A stretch of 64,000 nt of DNA from Apostichopus japonicus (lineage: Eukaryota > Echinodermata > Holothuroidea > Aspidochirotida > Stichopodidae). Positions 11,915-24,815 of this stretch are shown in pieces (positions within the stretch are counted from its first letter, which is position 1; every line of letters begins with the position of its first letter). The DNA lies in the NCBI RefSeq assembly GCF_037975245.1, contig NC_092568.1, positions 40,515,631 to 40,579,630 of the forward strand, read 5' to 3'. Under the pieces are notes generated by a model, which searched no databases, was not told the DNA's origin, and worked only from the letters and a program-made list of their open reading frames with translations. The translations under genes were made by a program, and so were the position numbers.

Positions 11915-13264
11915 GCAGAAGCTGGAGACCTATCCTTGGGAGATGTTCTGGAGTTCGAAGTGACTCCTCCCCCCCCCCCTTCGCTTTTTGAAGCAAATGG
12001 TGTATTCCGGAAGCCAGATAAAGCACAGTTGGCGAGAGCTATTGAGGAGTTAGCTAATTGGCAGTCAGAGACAGCGATAACCAGTGATATCCCAAAGACT
12101 GAGAGTTATGTATTAGATGGCGGTTCACTGATGCATCGAGTTCCCTGGGATAAAGGCACTACATATGACACCATCGCCAACTGTTATGCAGATTTCACCC
12201 TTAGAAACTATGGCACTGCAACTGTTGTCTTTGATGGGTACCAAGAGACACCATCTACCAAAGACAGCACTCACGAGAGACGGCAACACAGGCAGCACCC
12301 ACTGGTGAGCGTAACCCTTGGAGCAGTGTTCCGTGGGACAAAGGATGAGTTTCTCTCAAGGGGAAGTAACAAACAGGCACTAATCAACATGATAAGCAAT
12401 AGGCTTCGAGAGAAAGGATGTCATGTAGTCAACTGTCAGGCAGATGCGGACTGTGACATTGTTCATGCCGCCATTGCAGCTTCCGAAACTGGAACAACTA
12501 CTCTAGTTGGAGAAGACACCGACTTGTTGGTTCTTCTCTTGTTCTATATGAACCCAGAAAACAAAACTTTGTTCTTCCGGTCTAACGACAAATCCAGGCA
12601 CCAAGTTCGAGTTTATAACATTAATGAGCTCAAACTTCTGCTGGGTCAAACCATGTGCTCTCACTTGCTGTTCATCCATGCTATTTGGTGTGGGGGAAAA
12701 GTCGTTGTTCCAGAAGATTGTCGAGGGGGACAAAGACCTAGTTTCGTGTGCAGTTCGTTTTGAGAGTGTCGGAGAAACATCTGACACTATTGAACAATGT
12801 GGAAGCAATGGCGTTACTCTTTGGTGGAAAAGCAACAGAGGATCTAGCCAAGCTGAGACATAAGGTATTGAGGAAGAAGGTTGCTTCTGGTGACAAGTTT
12901 TGTTACTCCAGAACGGCTACCCCCGACTGCGTCAGCGACGAAATTCCACTCATTGAGGTGTTACTATCAAATCAGAGCTTGGTGCGGCCAGGAGAAAGAC
13001 CTCCATGCAACGGACTGGGGCTGGAAGCTTGAGAACAATCTATTCAAGCCTGTAATGTGTGACAAGTCGCCTGCCCCTGACTGCTTACTCAAGGTTGTAC
13101 ATTGTAACTGTCAAACGGCGTGTACAACGAGGCGGTGTACTTGACGAGGGTATGGATTACCCTGCACAGCAGCATGTGGACCATGCCAAGTGGATTTCTG
13201 TGAGAACCCCTTTAACCAGACACTGGGACCAGACATTGAATCCGATGATGACGTTGACGTGTAG
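11915..13264 (+). pseudogene. PIN/FEN-like nuclease with C-terminal CXC cysteine domain, broken
   Basis: The 275-codon stretch 11,936-12,763 shows a PIN/FEN-like acidic layout: YVLDGGSLMHR, TATVVFDGY, QADADCDIV and LVGEDTDLLVLLL, with THERR and FLSRGSNKQ between. I recognise this arrangement from a large family of uncharacterised invertebrate proteins. Reading then shifts to frame 3 (LFGVGEKSLFQKI, from about 12,680), to frame 1 (about 12,750; LFGGKATEDLAKL) and back to frame 2 (about 12,890). The last part holds PAPDCLLKVVHCNC, CTTRRC and, past a TGA at 13,142-13,144, LPCTAACGPCQVDFCENP, a tesmin/TSO1-like cysteine array. It ends at TAG 13,262-13,264. The N-terminus is cut at the left-arm junction: no ATG precedes LSLGDVLEFEV in the unique centre. 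Nuclease activity is inferred from motifs only. Confidence 0.75.
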
Positions 13265-14022
13265 AATACATAGGTATATGTGACCCTGTTGCACTAGGTT
13301 AATTGTCATATCCTCAGAATGCTGGTCCTAATGTTTATGTCATTCCTCCACAACATCCTAATGTCATCTGAAATGTTACGTGTATAGCCCAAGGGCACAA
13401 CCACTTGGAGGCTCACGCCCAAACCTCATGTGGAACCTCAACTTCTGGCAGAGAAACGAAAACTTATCGGGGGATTGAGCGCCTCCAACACAATCTGACT
13501 GGGACCCCCGTACCTTTTATACGTGGTTGCGCCCTTGGTATAGCTACTTGAAAATGAGCATCAATTGGTTGCTGACGTAATTCGATGTCGTTTCTACTTC
13601 ATGAACATGTCAATTCGAGTAGGTTCCCTTCTATGTATTACATCTGCCTGGTTTCGTTTGAAAATTATGTGTTAATTTCAACCTAATCGGCTGATATATG
13701 TTAATTTTGGGTCACATACGTCATCCCTACCCTATGGTGACGTCATATAACATTTAAAATGTGCTTATTTGGTATTCTGGCATCATGTTCCTATAGGTTG
13801 GTAATACATTTCATATGCCAAAATTGAAGTATAAGGAGGTTTTCGGTACATTGAAGCCTTTGGGGTCCGCCATTTTGGAATTATGCAAATTAACCCCTTT
13901 CCCGGGTTCCGATTTTGGGAGACTTTTTTTCTGGAGATGTCAGTAACCTATAGAGCGACTTAAAGCAAAAAAACTTTTTGTTGCAATTTTTTTGAGGTCA
14001 AATCCTATATTGACCCGACTAT
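12892..14022 (-). repeat. Right inverted arm of the fold-back element
   Basis: Reverse complement of 10,774-11,914. It starts inside the coding sequence, at the codons around 'gacaagttttgttac', and runs through the stop and the 3' flank to the terminus. Confidence 0.9.
13514..13521 (-). promoter_or_regulatory. TATA box in right arm, pointing inward
   Basis: Mirror copy of the left-arm box. It is antisense to the gene's 3' end, so transcripts from the two arms would converge. Confidence 0.45.
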
Positions 14023-15820
14023 GAAGTTTTGTGCAAAATACCAGGTAACCAATAAACAAAATTGTCATTTGCTACATTAATGAGGCCTAGTCTGTGGTCA
14101 TAACAAGTAATTTGGCAATAGTTTAGGCCCACAGGCACTCGTAACATTGTCTATGTGTAGTGTTTTGAACAAATCATGTCCAATTTCTTCGATTTCTGTC
14201 ATCTTTTGGAAAAGCGTGCAGGTAAAATCCGTCTTTACTTGTGTTGGAGCAGCCTGCAACCACACATCGGCTCGGCATTATTAACAGTTACGAGATAAAT
14301 TTACGTAAAAACAAAACTCCAAACACATAATCTCAATTACTATAGAGCAATGCAACAGTGTAATGTTGTGTGCACTCAGATGTTTAAGAATTTAAAAATA
14401 GCGTCCCGGAAGTGCGCTGGGTTCCTCGACTGACGTCACGCCGCATTACCATATATACAAAAACAATTGGAAAGATTTTATTGCCCGCGAATGATTGTTT
14501 ATTCCTGGAGGATGCAGGTTTGTTTGACACAAATTGTGTATCATTGGAAAGCTATGAGTGTATAGAAAATGATGATCCATGTAATTCTGTCCATTTCAAC
14601 CCTCTTTAAGTGTCATGTATGCCTACAGATTGTGTGCTTGTCATTATGTAAATGAGTATTAATGGTAGACCAGCTTACTGTGATGAGGATGAATTTCCCC
14701 TTTGCTCTTCCTTCTCCTCATATTGGACATGCTTATATGTGAATGCTTGATTATAGTCTGACAAGATTTGTATATGAAAGGATTTTGAGTGGAATTCTTC
14801 TTTATAAATTGATCAATGTCTAAAGATAAAGAGTTATATCTAAACAATGTACCCACTACAACTTGAGGTTTTCAGACTTTGGCCTTGACTTTCAACTGAA
14901 CCCTCTAGCCTTTAGATAAAAATGGTCCCTAAATAACCTTAATTGTTGTTTCCAGTTTATTGTTTTAGTTGTTTTTTTTCTACCAAAGTAAGAAAAGTTT
15001 GTATTTCTATATGTGTAAATGCTACATTGCAAAATCTGTTGTGTTGTGACCAATTATAGCACGCAATAGCTACGAAAGTTTTGTAATTATGTTATCAACC
15101 TGCCACCTTCATAAATGACCTTGGTCACTATGAAGTAGCCTGCACAGTTTGTTGACACTGTGAGGTTCTTCGTGTAAACACTGCGTGGTGATATATCGTT
15201 ATATGTCGACAGTGTAGTTTACCAGACAGTGTCTATACACAAAGATTCTGATACAAGGAAAGATATGTGCCAGACAGTGCAGGGTAACTGTTAAAATGAG
15301 GTCATTTTACGACCATGACAGGTGGATTGCATAATTGTAGGAAACTTTTTTTTGCGGTAGCATGCTATATTTGGGGGCCAATACAGCAGTATGACCTATA
15401 CGATTATATCCAGTTGTTCTGTTCTAGTCATATACCTCACTTTTTTATATGTGGTTTATTGTACAGTCATATAAAGATGACATAAAGCAAGCAGAGTGCA
15501 GTTAACTGGAAATTTACAAGATAATACATTTAGTTAGCCGGCTAAGGCCAATCCTTTGGGGAAACAGTCAGGCTCACCTTCCTCATCTGATTTAAAGACT
15601 GAATATTTTCCATCTGTCTTGTTGTTGCAGTCAGTTTGTGTGTGTATCTGTGAAACAAATATCCAACACATCATAATTTTGGAAGATCAGAAAGATTGAA
15701 CATAACTAGCTGAATGAGATGAAATAATGTGCAATTAAAATAGTATATTAAGTCAAAAGTGCTATATTCAACATCTTAAAATCAAATGATAGATTATTCA
15801 AAAACTACTATACACCATAT
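14023..15820. other. Gene-free stretch
   Basis: No coding signal stands out. ORFs of about 65 residues at 14,412-14,609 and 14,659-14,856 have no recognised domain. The sequence is AT-rich with no clear repeat. Confidence 0.4.
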
Positions 15821-17435
15821 ATGATTAGCTGTTATATCAGCATGTTTTTATTTAATTGCGTGACATGTCAGGGTAATTGCTTACTATGCAGAGAGTCATT
15901 GCAAATTCTTATAGCAAGAGAAAATAGGTGGGACATATACTACATCCCTTCAGTTGCAATGTGGAAGCCAAGAGATACAAATTTACAGCCCCTTTGCCAT
16001 CACCATTCCCTCGTTCCTCTACCCTTCAATGGGGTGTATATTAAACCTACATAGGTAATGGCACATAAGTTTTAAGGTATACATTTTGTGTGAAAGTAAC
16101 AAAGTTACGAAATCAATAAGGGAGTTATCTCTCAATGTGATTTGGCATTGGTTCAATACATACCAGGAGTAGATGATGGTAAATGCAGGAATTGAACAGA
16201 AAGTGGAAGGGTTCTTTAACGTGGGTTAAAATAGTACATAAATGAAATATCTACTACTGCTACCTTTAACCTCAAAGTACAGGATAGCCAGAGCAATGGA
16301 GGTCAAGGCAACTGCAACCACCCCCCCCCCCTCCTACCCTCCTTAGTTTCAAGACAGAACGGAAATGTTTCACAGCCCGGCCCCTACCAATGATTCTCCC
16401 ATTGCAAACAGGAAAAAAGGGTCTATGTTAAAGGTATGCTGTATTGACCCCAAATATGCAAGATTTTCAAATATGGTTAAGTGTATATGGTCAAAATTTT
16501 TATACTCTTCATATTACCACCCTGAAGGTAATTTACCTCACTGGGACATTCAGCCATCTTCTTTGCTTATTTAGCATTATAGGAGAAGTTTAGAGGGTAA
16601 TGCCTCCAGGAAAAGTGCAGTTTAAAATCATATTGCAAGTATAGCATTTAGTTAGGGGCCTATACATCTTTAACCTCTATACATTGAGAGTGAAGAGAAA
16701 TATTTTGGGTTGGAGTAATACATAGGCAAAGGTATTAGTAAGTGTATAGGAATACCACCTTTGACATTAATTTATCAGCCAGGCATCAAAAAAGGAGGGC
16801 AGAGATATAACCTGTAGCCTATCAAAAGGAAGGGGATCAAAAAAAAAGGGGAAGGGTAGGGGAGAGGCAGAGGCAGAACATCCCCAGGTAAAGTTGGAAG
16901 CAACATCAGGACCACCAACAAGACTACCCTACGCTTCCAGATGGAAGCCAGCAGGTTTGTTTAGCATTCCAGCCCCCTCCGCAATGATTCACAAGGGACC
17001 AGTGCAAATAGGGTAAAATGGGGTCAATGCAACCTCTACACATTGACTTTCATCAGATCTAACAAAATGAGGCACTCCATGAGGCAGGGGTGTAGGAGGG
17101 GTCAGGATAGAGATGTTCTGAACAGAAAGGTGAAGTTTGGAATGGGGCTACAAATACAACATGAAATATGTACCCAGGACTACTACCTATTTTGAAAAGT
17201 CATTTGATTGTACAAGTCAGGCAGAGAAAATGGTAGGGTGTGGCAAACGCCTTAGCTTAGCCAGAGGGGTAGGTAAAGGCAGAATGTCCCTCTCCTCCCC
17301 TACCCAAAAAACAACAACGTGGAAATAAAATCAGGACCGCCAAGAAGTCATCCCTTAGCTTCCAGATGGAAGCACCCAATGATTCCCTGAATTGCAAATA
17401 TGGATAAATGGGGTCAATGTTAACCTCTACACATC
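15821..17435. repeat. Further copies of the 6.4-8.3 kb repeat family
   Basis: Phrases such as 'tctctcaatgtgatttggc' (16,130), 'cattggttcaatac', 'aatggggtcaatg' (twice, near 17,020 and 17,410) and C- or G-rich runs (16,320) match the array at 6.4-8.3 kb. The last copy is interrupted by the LINE fragment at 17,436. Confidence 0.6.
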
Positions 17436-17850
17436 TATACAAGAAACTTGACATCTTCCAGACCAAATGTCTAAGGAGGATTTACAAGATCAGATGGCAA
17501 CAGCACGTCTCGTATAAGACAGTTCTAGAGATGGCAGGGGCAGAGAAGATCAGCGAGGAGGTGAGGAGGTGAGGAGACGGAGATGGAAATGGATCGGCCA
17601 TGTGCTGAGGAAAGACAAAAACGATGACTGTGCTGTGACCCTCGGATGGACACCTGAAGGAAGAAGGAAAAGAGGCCGCCCGAAAACCACGTGGCGACGA
17701 ATGGTGGAGATAGAGCGGAACTGCGCAGGCTGGAACACATGGAACTCAGTACGCCACGCAGCTGCAAACCGAACCCAGTGGAAGAATGATGCCCGGGAAT
17801 TGTGTGCCTTCTGACACAGAGAGATTTAAGGTTAAGGTAAGGCAATAAAA
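17436..17850 (+). mobile_element. 5'-truncated non-LTR retrotransposon, C-terminal tail
   Basis: The insertion interrupts the repeat phrase 'gggtcaatgttaacctctacaca'. Coding starts as KKLDIFQTKCLRRIYKIRW and, after a one-base shift caused by a duplicated GTGAGGAG near 17,555-17,575, continues to TGA 17,812-17,814. The 3' end carries the short motif 'taaggttaaggtaaggc', as seen in RTE-like and related LINE tails. I could not find a clear target duplication. Confidence 0.7.
17441..17814 (+). pseudogene. LINE ORF2 C-terminal tail, frameshifted
   Basis: This is the region after the RT domain that many invertebrate LINEs share: RRWKWIGHVLRK, GRRKRGRPKTTWRRM, then an acidic/aromatic end with DARELCAF. 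The upstream part QTKCLRRIYKIRWQQHVS is in the preceding frame. No catalytic residues are left, so the fragment is inert. I cannot assign the clade safely from the tail alone. Confidence 0.75.
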
Positions 17851-20800
17851 ATAGATATTCAAATAATCAAACATAACCAACTAATCAATCAAGTAAACAA
17901 TCAATCCATACTGTAAAATAAAAGCAAGACTTTGTCAAAGTCAATGTACAGTAAAGGCTGTTAAATGAACTACAGTATTAATTAGATGAGCATGATTTAT
18001 ATTGCACTGTTTTACACAGCTTTAATTTCTATTGATTCTTAGATGATCAAAAAGCAGAAGGATTACCTTCAAAAGTCCACAAAAGGACATGTTTTCCAGG
18101 CTGGAACTGTCATTGGTCGCTGCCTAGAAGAAATTTCATTTTGTAGATTTGAATAAAGTATAACGAAAGAGTATTTTAAATAAAGGGCAACACTAAATAT
18201 AAGTGTATTATATGAAATAGATTTGTGGTTTCAAACAAGTGTACTTAAACCAGCAGTCAGCCAACTTTTGACTGGTGAGCCAGCAAGAAATTCAGGCACT
18301 CAGCCATGAACATACTGATCACCAGCCAATCCCATGCTACCCCCCTCCCCCACACACACCTCCAAAGAAAGACAAAGTCTTAACTCTTCAGAGAAAGGGC
18401 TTATCAGAGCATCTCTTTTATGTGTTGTAAAAAGAGCTAGTGTACATGTGCCACCCTATCCATAAATGTCTGTTACTTACCTAACAAGACTTACAAACAA
18501 ATTTGTCCGAAACAACAGAATGGAAAACAAGTGCAACAAAAACTTACGAGAACTACAGAGTTATCTTCTGACATCACTGTCTATAGGTTCTTCCTCATTC
18601 TCTGGCTGCTAAAGAGAAACAAATACACCTCAATTGATTTGAATATAAATGACATTCAATGCACTTTAAAGAATTCATTGTAGAAGAGATATGAAGGGAA
18701 GGGGGGGGGGGGGTTCAGGTACACAACGGTACTTTGGTAACTTCTCTAGAGTTACTGTAGAAAATTACCAGACAGAACATAACATAAAGAAATCATAACA
18801 ACTAAATACTACTCCAATGTTGCTTTTTAACTTGAGAAGTTTGCACTTACTTGTGCACCATTACTTTGTGCAAAAATTAGGCATAACATACATCAATTAT
18901 GTGTTTCACTAGTATGTGTTCTTCTGGTACAGTTCAATTTGCAAAGACTGTGAAATAATAAATGTTGTTAAACTGATTGATTCTGAGAGGTTCAGATTAT
19001 TGTCTAGCTTGGCTTCAGCAATATCTCTTGTAGAGTTGGCATGTTGAATGTTGGAACTTGGAATACAGCTAGCACATCTTTAAGCTATGTTAACTCTGAC
19101 AAAATGCTTTTTACTAAGTTTAACTGGGAAAGATACAAAATTTAACAATGTACTGTACCTATTTCGTCATCTATCCAACAAGATGTCAATGAAGTGTGAT
19201 CTGTTTTCTATTTGCAGTAGTTAATAGCTGCCTGCAAATGGCTAGTTTTTCTTAATCTTGGACATACTTACAGGTCTGAAATACAAAATAGGTGAAAGGG
19301 AGAAAAAACAAAAAAAATGTAGCTTCAAATACATCTAAGATGGATGGACACAACTCTTCTAAGACTAAAGTAACTGTATAGGCCTAGGATGTTACTCTAT
19401 GAGTATTATACATAGATGTGACTGAGTTCAAAGAAACCTTTCTCTAATCTGCACTATTTGAATAATTGTGTCTGGCCTTAAATGAGTAAAAAATTCTAGA
19501 CTAGTCAAGCATAGCAGGCTTGTGGGCTTTATCTCCAAAAGGTAGGTTGAAGCGTGAGCATACTCATTATGTTCCCTGTTGATTGAATATACGATCTTAT
19601 AAATATATGGACTAAAATAAAGTCAATCCACTTCCATGATTCATTAAGATTTTGATTAAACAATTACCCAGCCTAAGCCCAAATTAATTGACAGCCAAAC
19701 CTTCCAATATTTCCCTATCAAAGCATTGTTCAATTGAAATTACACAATTCACATTGCACTAACAAATCAAAAACCAATTGCATTTCATCAGAAAAATATG
19801 ATGATTGAGAACTCATTGGGTCCTTTATTCAAAGAAAATGGCCCAATACTACTACAGTAGCATGGACACTTCGAAGTTCGGACACCTAAGCCTTGAAACA
19901 CCCCAAAACTATGACTTCCTTTTATTGGCAAATATGTAAGGACTTGCTTTCACACAGGTCATTTTGGAGAGAAAATAACTGTAGCTTCGTAGTTTTTCGT
20001 AAAATTGGCTCTTGCTGTAGGTAATCATGGTGAAATCGTGTATTTCTTAGGGGTTTCCGAACTTTGCAGTGTTCTGAACTTCGCGATACTGACTTAGTAG
20101 TTAGTACTTTCTTGTTCAAATTGTTGAGTGGTAATGACAGTGGTGACAGCTGCTTTGATTTTAGCCAGCATGATATATGTGATACTTACTTTCTTACTAG
20201 TGAGTTATGCATTGAATAAGTTGAATTTGCGATTGATTAGCCTACAGGACTACCAGGACTACCAGTACTGTAGTACGTAGTACTAGGTACTTAGAGCATA
20301 TCACTATCACTCAGTATCACCATTGCAATACATTACACGTAAGTTGCAGGACTTAGTAACTACTGTAGTATAGTAAAGGCTTCATGATTGACGCACCCTC
20401 GTAATTGACGCACCTCCAAATATTACTAGCAACGATACAGCAGGCCACCTAAACTTTTTGCAGTCTAGCAGAATTACATATTTCATGAGCTTGAATCCAT
20501 TTCAGCTATTAGCTGACCAAATTGTGGTTTTTCTTAAGCTTTTAACACCCTCCCCCCCAGTTTTGCACATTTCTTGGTCATTTGGAAATCTTACACCCTA
20601 AAAATAACCAACATTTCCTCAATATGATACCACTAATCTCTGGGACCTGACCTGTCTGAGCTTAGAGGCTCAGAACATAGCAAACTGCATCCAAAGTTAA
20701 TGGATGTATACTAAGGCCTACACTACAGTAAGCTTATCGACGAATGTTTCAATTTAGGGGTATGAAAGAACTTGACACGGCAGGCATTTTGAGGTCAAAT

Positions 20801-21888
20801 TCTGCTCAATTGTACGGTGCATAAGTACAGGACCCTAAATATTTATAGATAATTACATTTCTGAGGAACTACACATATGAAAAACACATGCAGTTGAGTG
20901 ATTTGGATTATTCATTGATAGACATCGTTGATCAAATCCTTAAGTGGGTCAAGTATGAGCCCACCATGATACTAATAGTAGTAACACGTAAATTTAGGCT
21001 ACCATTCTTTAGAACAGCAATTAGGAAGCCCCAAAGCCGCCTACACATGACCTTCAAATATAAACAAGTACCCTAATGAATGAGATAGGTACTTGCTCGG
21101 CTCGGCACACTCGATACCTCCTGCATTAGTACCTAGCTTAGGCTGGCCTAAGGTATGCCGTACCACCGGCTAATATGCACACTTTCCATCCAATAATAAT
21201 GTTGTTAGTGGCGACAAGTTTCACATGAAGAAGTATATGGGATATTTAGGTAATGCTTAAGCCTTGGTTACAAGTGAGCACCTTATCGGTAGTCTTTCAC
21301 CGATAAAATTACAGCTAAAAAGAGATACTTACGTTGTTGGTTGGTGTGCAGGATGTGTATAACAGTCGTAGCCTACTTCGCGTACATACGAACAGTGTAT
21401 ACCTATATGCGCTGTGTGTAAATAGTTGATGGCGCCATATCGTTACAAGTCTCGTACTGCGAGGGTCTAAAATTGCCATTTTTCGTTATTTTACAACCAG
21501 AATATACCAATAATGTGTCTTTAATACAAATTCTGGATGTCGCTGATATATATATCCTCGTTTTCCCGTATAATTGCGCGGAAAGTTGGGGTTAACATAT
21601 ATCCTGCCTACACCGTATGCGAAAATAACGTTATATACACTGTTGAGTGAGGCTCAGATTTGCACTGAAAATGCTCTTAATAGCAAGAACATACAAACAA
21701 TTCTAAGTTAATTTCTGATAAATACCATCATGTTGGCTACATTCGAAGTGAAATTTGTTAACAACGCCCGATATTTGAATTGGTAATATCTCGGACTTAT
21801 GTTTACCAAGAAGTTGGTAAACATATGCCCAAGGTACACATTTACGCCCCAGCTACCATGCACGAATGTAAACATAGACCCGCATTCA

Positions 21889-21890
<2 letters not shown>
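17851..21890. other. Long stretch with no supported gene
   Basis: I see no convincing exon, repeat array or RNA gene. It contains a G run near 18,702-18,714 and scattered AT-rich sequence. ORFs of 60-80 residues here lack domains. Confidence 0.4.

Positions 21891-21892
<2 letters not shown>

Positions 21893-21926
<34 letters not shown>
21893..21926. repeat. (TA)n microsatellite
   Basis: Uninterrupted TA dinucleotides upstream of the first tRNA-like repeat. Confidence 0.95.
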
Positions 21927-21929
<3 letters not shown>

Positions 21930-22002
21930 CAAAATATGTCACCAAAAACAGAACTAGTATTGTTCGATACAGGTGACAAACGCCTACAGTGGAATTACGA
22001 TC

Positions 22003-22157
22003 TACCTTACCGGTTTCGAACCTCTGGACATACAATCAGCGTCCATAACCTAGTGGTTAGGGTGTCCGCGTACAGAGCGGGAGGCCCGTGGTTCGAATCC
22101 CGGTGGAGGCTGAAAGTTTTTTCACTGTTCTTGATTTTCCAACTCATTACGATTTTC

Positions 22158-22160
<3 letters not shown>
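22003..22160 (+). mobile_element. tRNA-derived SINE-like repeat, copy 1
   Basis: The core 22,039-22,110 is 72 nt with tRNA-like form. Acceptor arms GCGTCCA and TGGAGGC pair at six of seven positions. The A-box-like TAGTGGTTAGGG and B-box GGTTCGAATCC are present, and an anticodon stem CCGC/GCGG closes a GTACAGA loop. A 3' unit 'ttttttcactgttcttgattttcc' and 'aactcattacgat' follows, leading into TA repeats. The same tail recurs in other copies here, so this is a dispersed repeat and not a free-standing tRNA gene. Confidence 0.65.

Positions 22161-22202
<42 letters not shown>
22160..22202. repeat. (TA)n microsatellite between two SINE-like copies
   Basis: TA repeats start right after the 3' tail of copy 1 and end at the partial copy 2. 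Confidence 0.95.
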
Positions 22203-22809
<607 letters not shown>

Positions 22810-22811
22810 GA

Positions 22812-22870
22812 ACTCGTCGGAAAAATCCCGAACAGTGAAAAAAACTTCCAGCCTCCACCGGGATTCCTTA
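22812..22870 (-). mobile_element. Fragment of the SINE-like repeat in inverted orientation
   Basis: 'gaacagtgaaaaaaacttcc' and 'agcctccaccgggattc' are the reverse complement of the 3' half of the tRNA-like repeat. The microsatellite is thus flanked by opposite copies. Confidence 0.55.
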
Positions 22871-23049
22871 AGTACCGTTGCAGGTTACACAAACCAAGAA
22901 TAGAATACAAACTTCCCCGGAACATCCAGCGCTTTTACTTGTGTTAGCGACAAAGAAATAGAAAACAACTGAAAGCTGCCAAGCGTTACCTAAGTCGTGA
23001 ACTTGAGTCAAGCAAAATCATACCAGGGCTGATGATATTACGTTCCACA

Positions 23050-23630
23050 CGGGGGACGGCGTGCTTCTTGAGGCCTCTGAAACACAGATGGATCTTTCGC
23101 AATACAAAACTAACGTCGGTATATGTGGTAAGTGTATGGGTGCGGTTCTGGTATTCCTCAGCTTGCGGCCAATCCCTCATAATTGACTCGACCCTCATAC
23201 TAGATTGTTTTGAACCATTTCATTCATTATCGGTTCTCACTCAATCTTTCGGAGTTTGTGCATGTTGAGACGACGTACATTTGAGCCCATTAGTGCCACC
23301 TAAAAGCATTACAATTATTAATTCATGATTACCAGCCGTCATTTCCAAACAAAAATTATTTGATTTGTTAGTACGAACTATTATTTAGCTGTAATGAAAT
23401 ACAATTAAAGTCGTTTTAATAAGTACAACACATGTAGAATTTTTAACATGCAATTATATACAAATTTTTATTTCATATGAATTGTAATTTCTTAAAATGA
23501 TTATTGATTCGTTGATACAATTGATTTGTTTTTATGATATACTATTACATTTCTAATGAAACGTTACTTGGTAACACTGAATTTACTAAATCCTAATAAG
23601 GGATCATTAAGTGTTTACAATGTTTTGTAA
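23050..23630 (+). repeat. Left arm of an old inverted repeat (partner 31,880-32,595)
   Basis: Aligned by eye to the reverse complement of 31,880-32,595. Shared phrases include 'gcttgcggccaatc', 'cactcaatctttcggagt', 'tttgttagtacgaa', 'tttcttaaaatgattattga' and 'aataagggatcattaagtg'. Similarity is clear but with many substitutions and indels, including about 90 bp extra in the right arm. Confidence 0.75.
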
Positions 23631-24815
23631 ATTTGTAACAGCTAGTGGAACTACTATTGTGTAATGCCTATAGTATTTCACAGTTACAATTGATCAATTC
23701 GTAAATTAATATTAAATGTTAACATTTGTAATACCAGGGTTAACAGTTATGATCATCTATGGTCATCATGATATACATCACATTTTTCCATTGCCAAGAA
23801 TATGTTAATTTTGATGCTCAGTTACTGAAGGCATATATGTTCAGTCATCACTTTCTTTCATTTTGACAAATGCTGAGCACATGGAAGGTCAAATCTCGGT
23901 CAAATTGATTAGACCAATGAAAAAAGACTGGGCCTAGCGACGGATGTTACTACTTTCCAAATTAGTTATTCTTGTTTGTCTATGAGATGCCTGTTCCCTT
24001 TCCAAGTTGCGGGAAACTTCTTTGGCATTTTCGACCCCCAACGTGTGGATTATTTCTTCCATCTTGTTATGATTGTAGTGCACATCCCCGCTACAATATT
24101 GTGATTACTAGCCAGTTCCATCATTTACATGGCTGGCTGGTGAATGCCAGCTGAATATACACTCTTCATAGCAATCGCAAATTCACAGGATGGCTAAAAA
24201 TGTCCGTCCTAGAGTTGCAAAGAATTGTGGCGGCGAACAGTTAATTCTGCACACGTAAAATAAATAGATCTCCCTGAATAGCATACTTCATCAAAACAAT
24301 ACGTAAAATTCTCTACTTTGGTTTGTTATTCTCGAATTGAACAAGACCGGTAACATTTGAACGCATTTGAGTTAACAACATCTTGCAAAAAAGTTGCAAG
24401 CAACAATTGTGAATCGTATTTATCCCCAACGACTCAGCGTTATCTTTACTAATTCAGCTTTTGCAACATAGGCCATTGTAACGTTATTATTGTACGTATA
24501 TGGTTGGCCGTGTACGTGTATGGCATATAACGTGTTTTGGATGATGACCAACCAGGGCCAGGAAATCGACCAATCAGTGTTTAATAGGCCGGAGAGTTAC
24601 ATTTGTGCAATGATATAGACTTGACATGTACATTATTTTTTTAGATTAATAAGGCATTAGGCCTTCGGTGTAAACTTTCGTAAAATACGCCATCTACTCT
24701 CTTAAATTTGAAGACTGAAAAATTCAGTCTAAGGTTCGACTGAAATTTATTTCAGTCCATAAGACCGATTTCCAGACGCTAAGACTGGAATTGTTTCCGA
24801 ACGAAATTCAGCCTA

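Larger units (their letters stand above)
10774..14022. mobile_element. Fold-back DNA element with 1.13-kb inverted arms
   Basis: Outer ends are ATAGTCGGGTCAATATA at 10,774 and its reverse complement ending at 14,022. The arms are about 1141 and 1131 bp and nearly identical. The visible differences are a short replaced block near 10,791-10,805 and single substitutions such as 11,071 region C/T. The unique centre is about 977 bp. A TA target duplication is possible but cannot be told from the terminus itself. The centre plus the right arm hold one broken gene, and the left arm holds an inverted copy of that gene's 3' part. Confidence 0.85.

Noticed and set aside
22039-22110. Functional tRNA with ACA anticodon
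   Set aside because: The fold is tRNA-like, but the same sequence with the same tail recurs in truncated and inverted copies, which fits a retroposed repeat.
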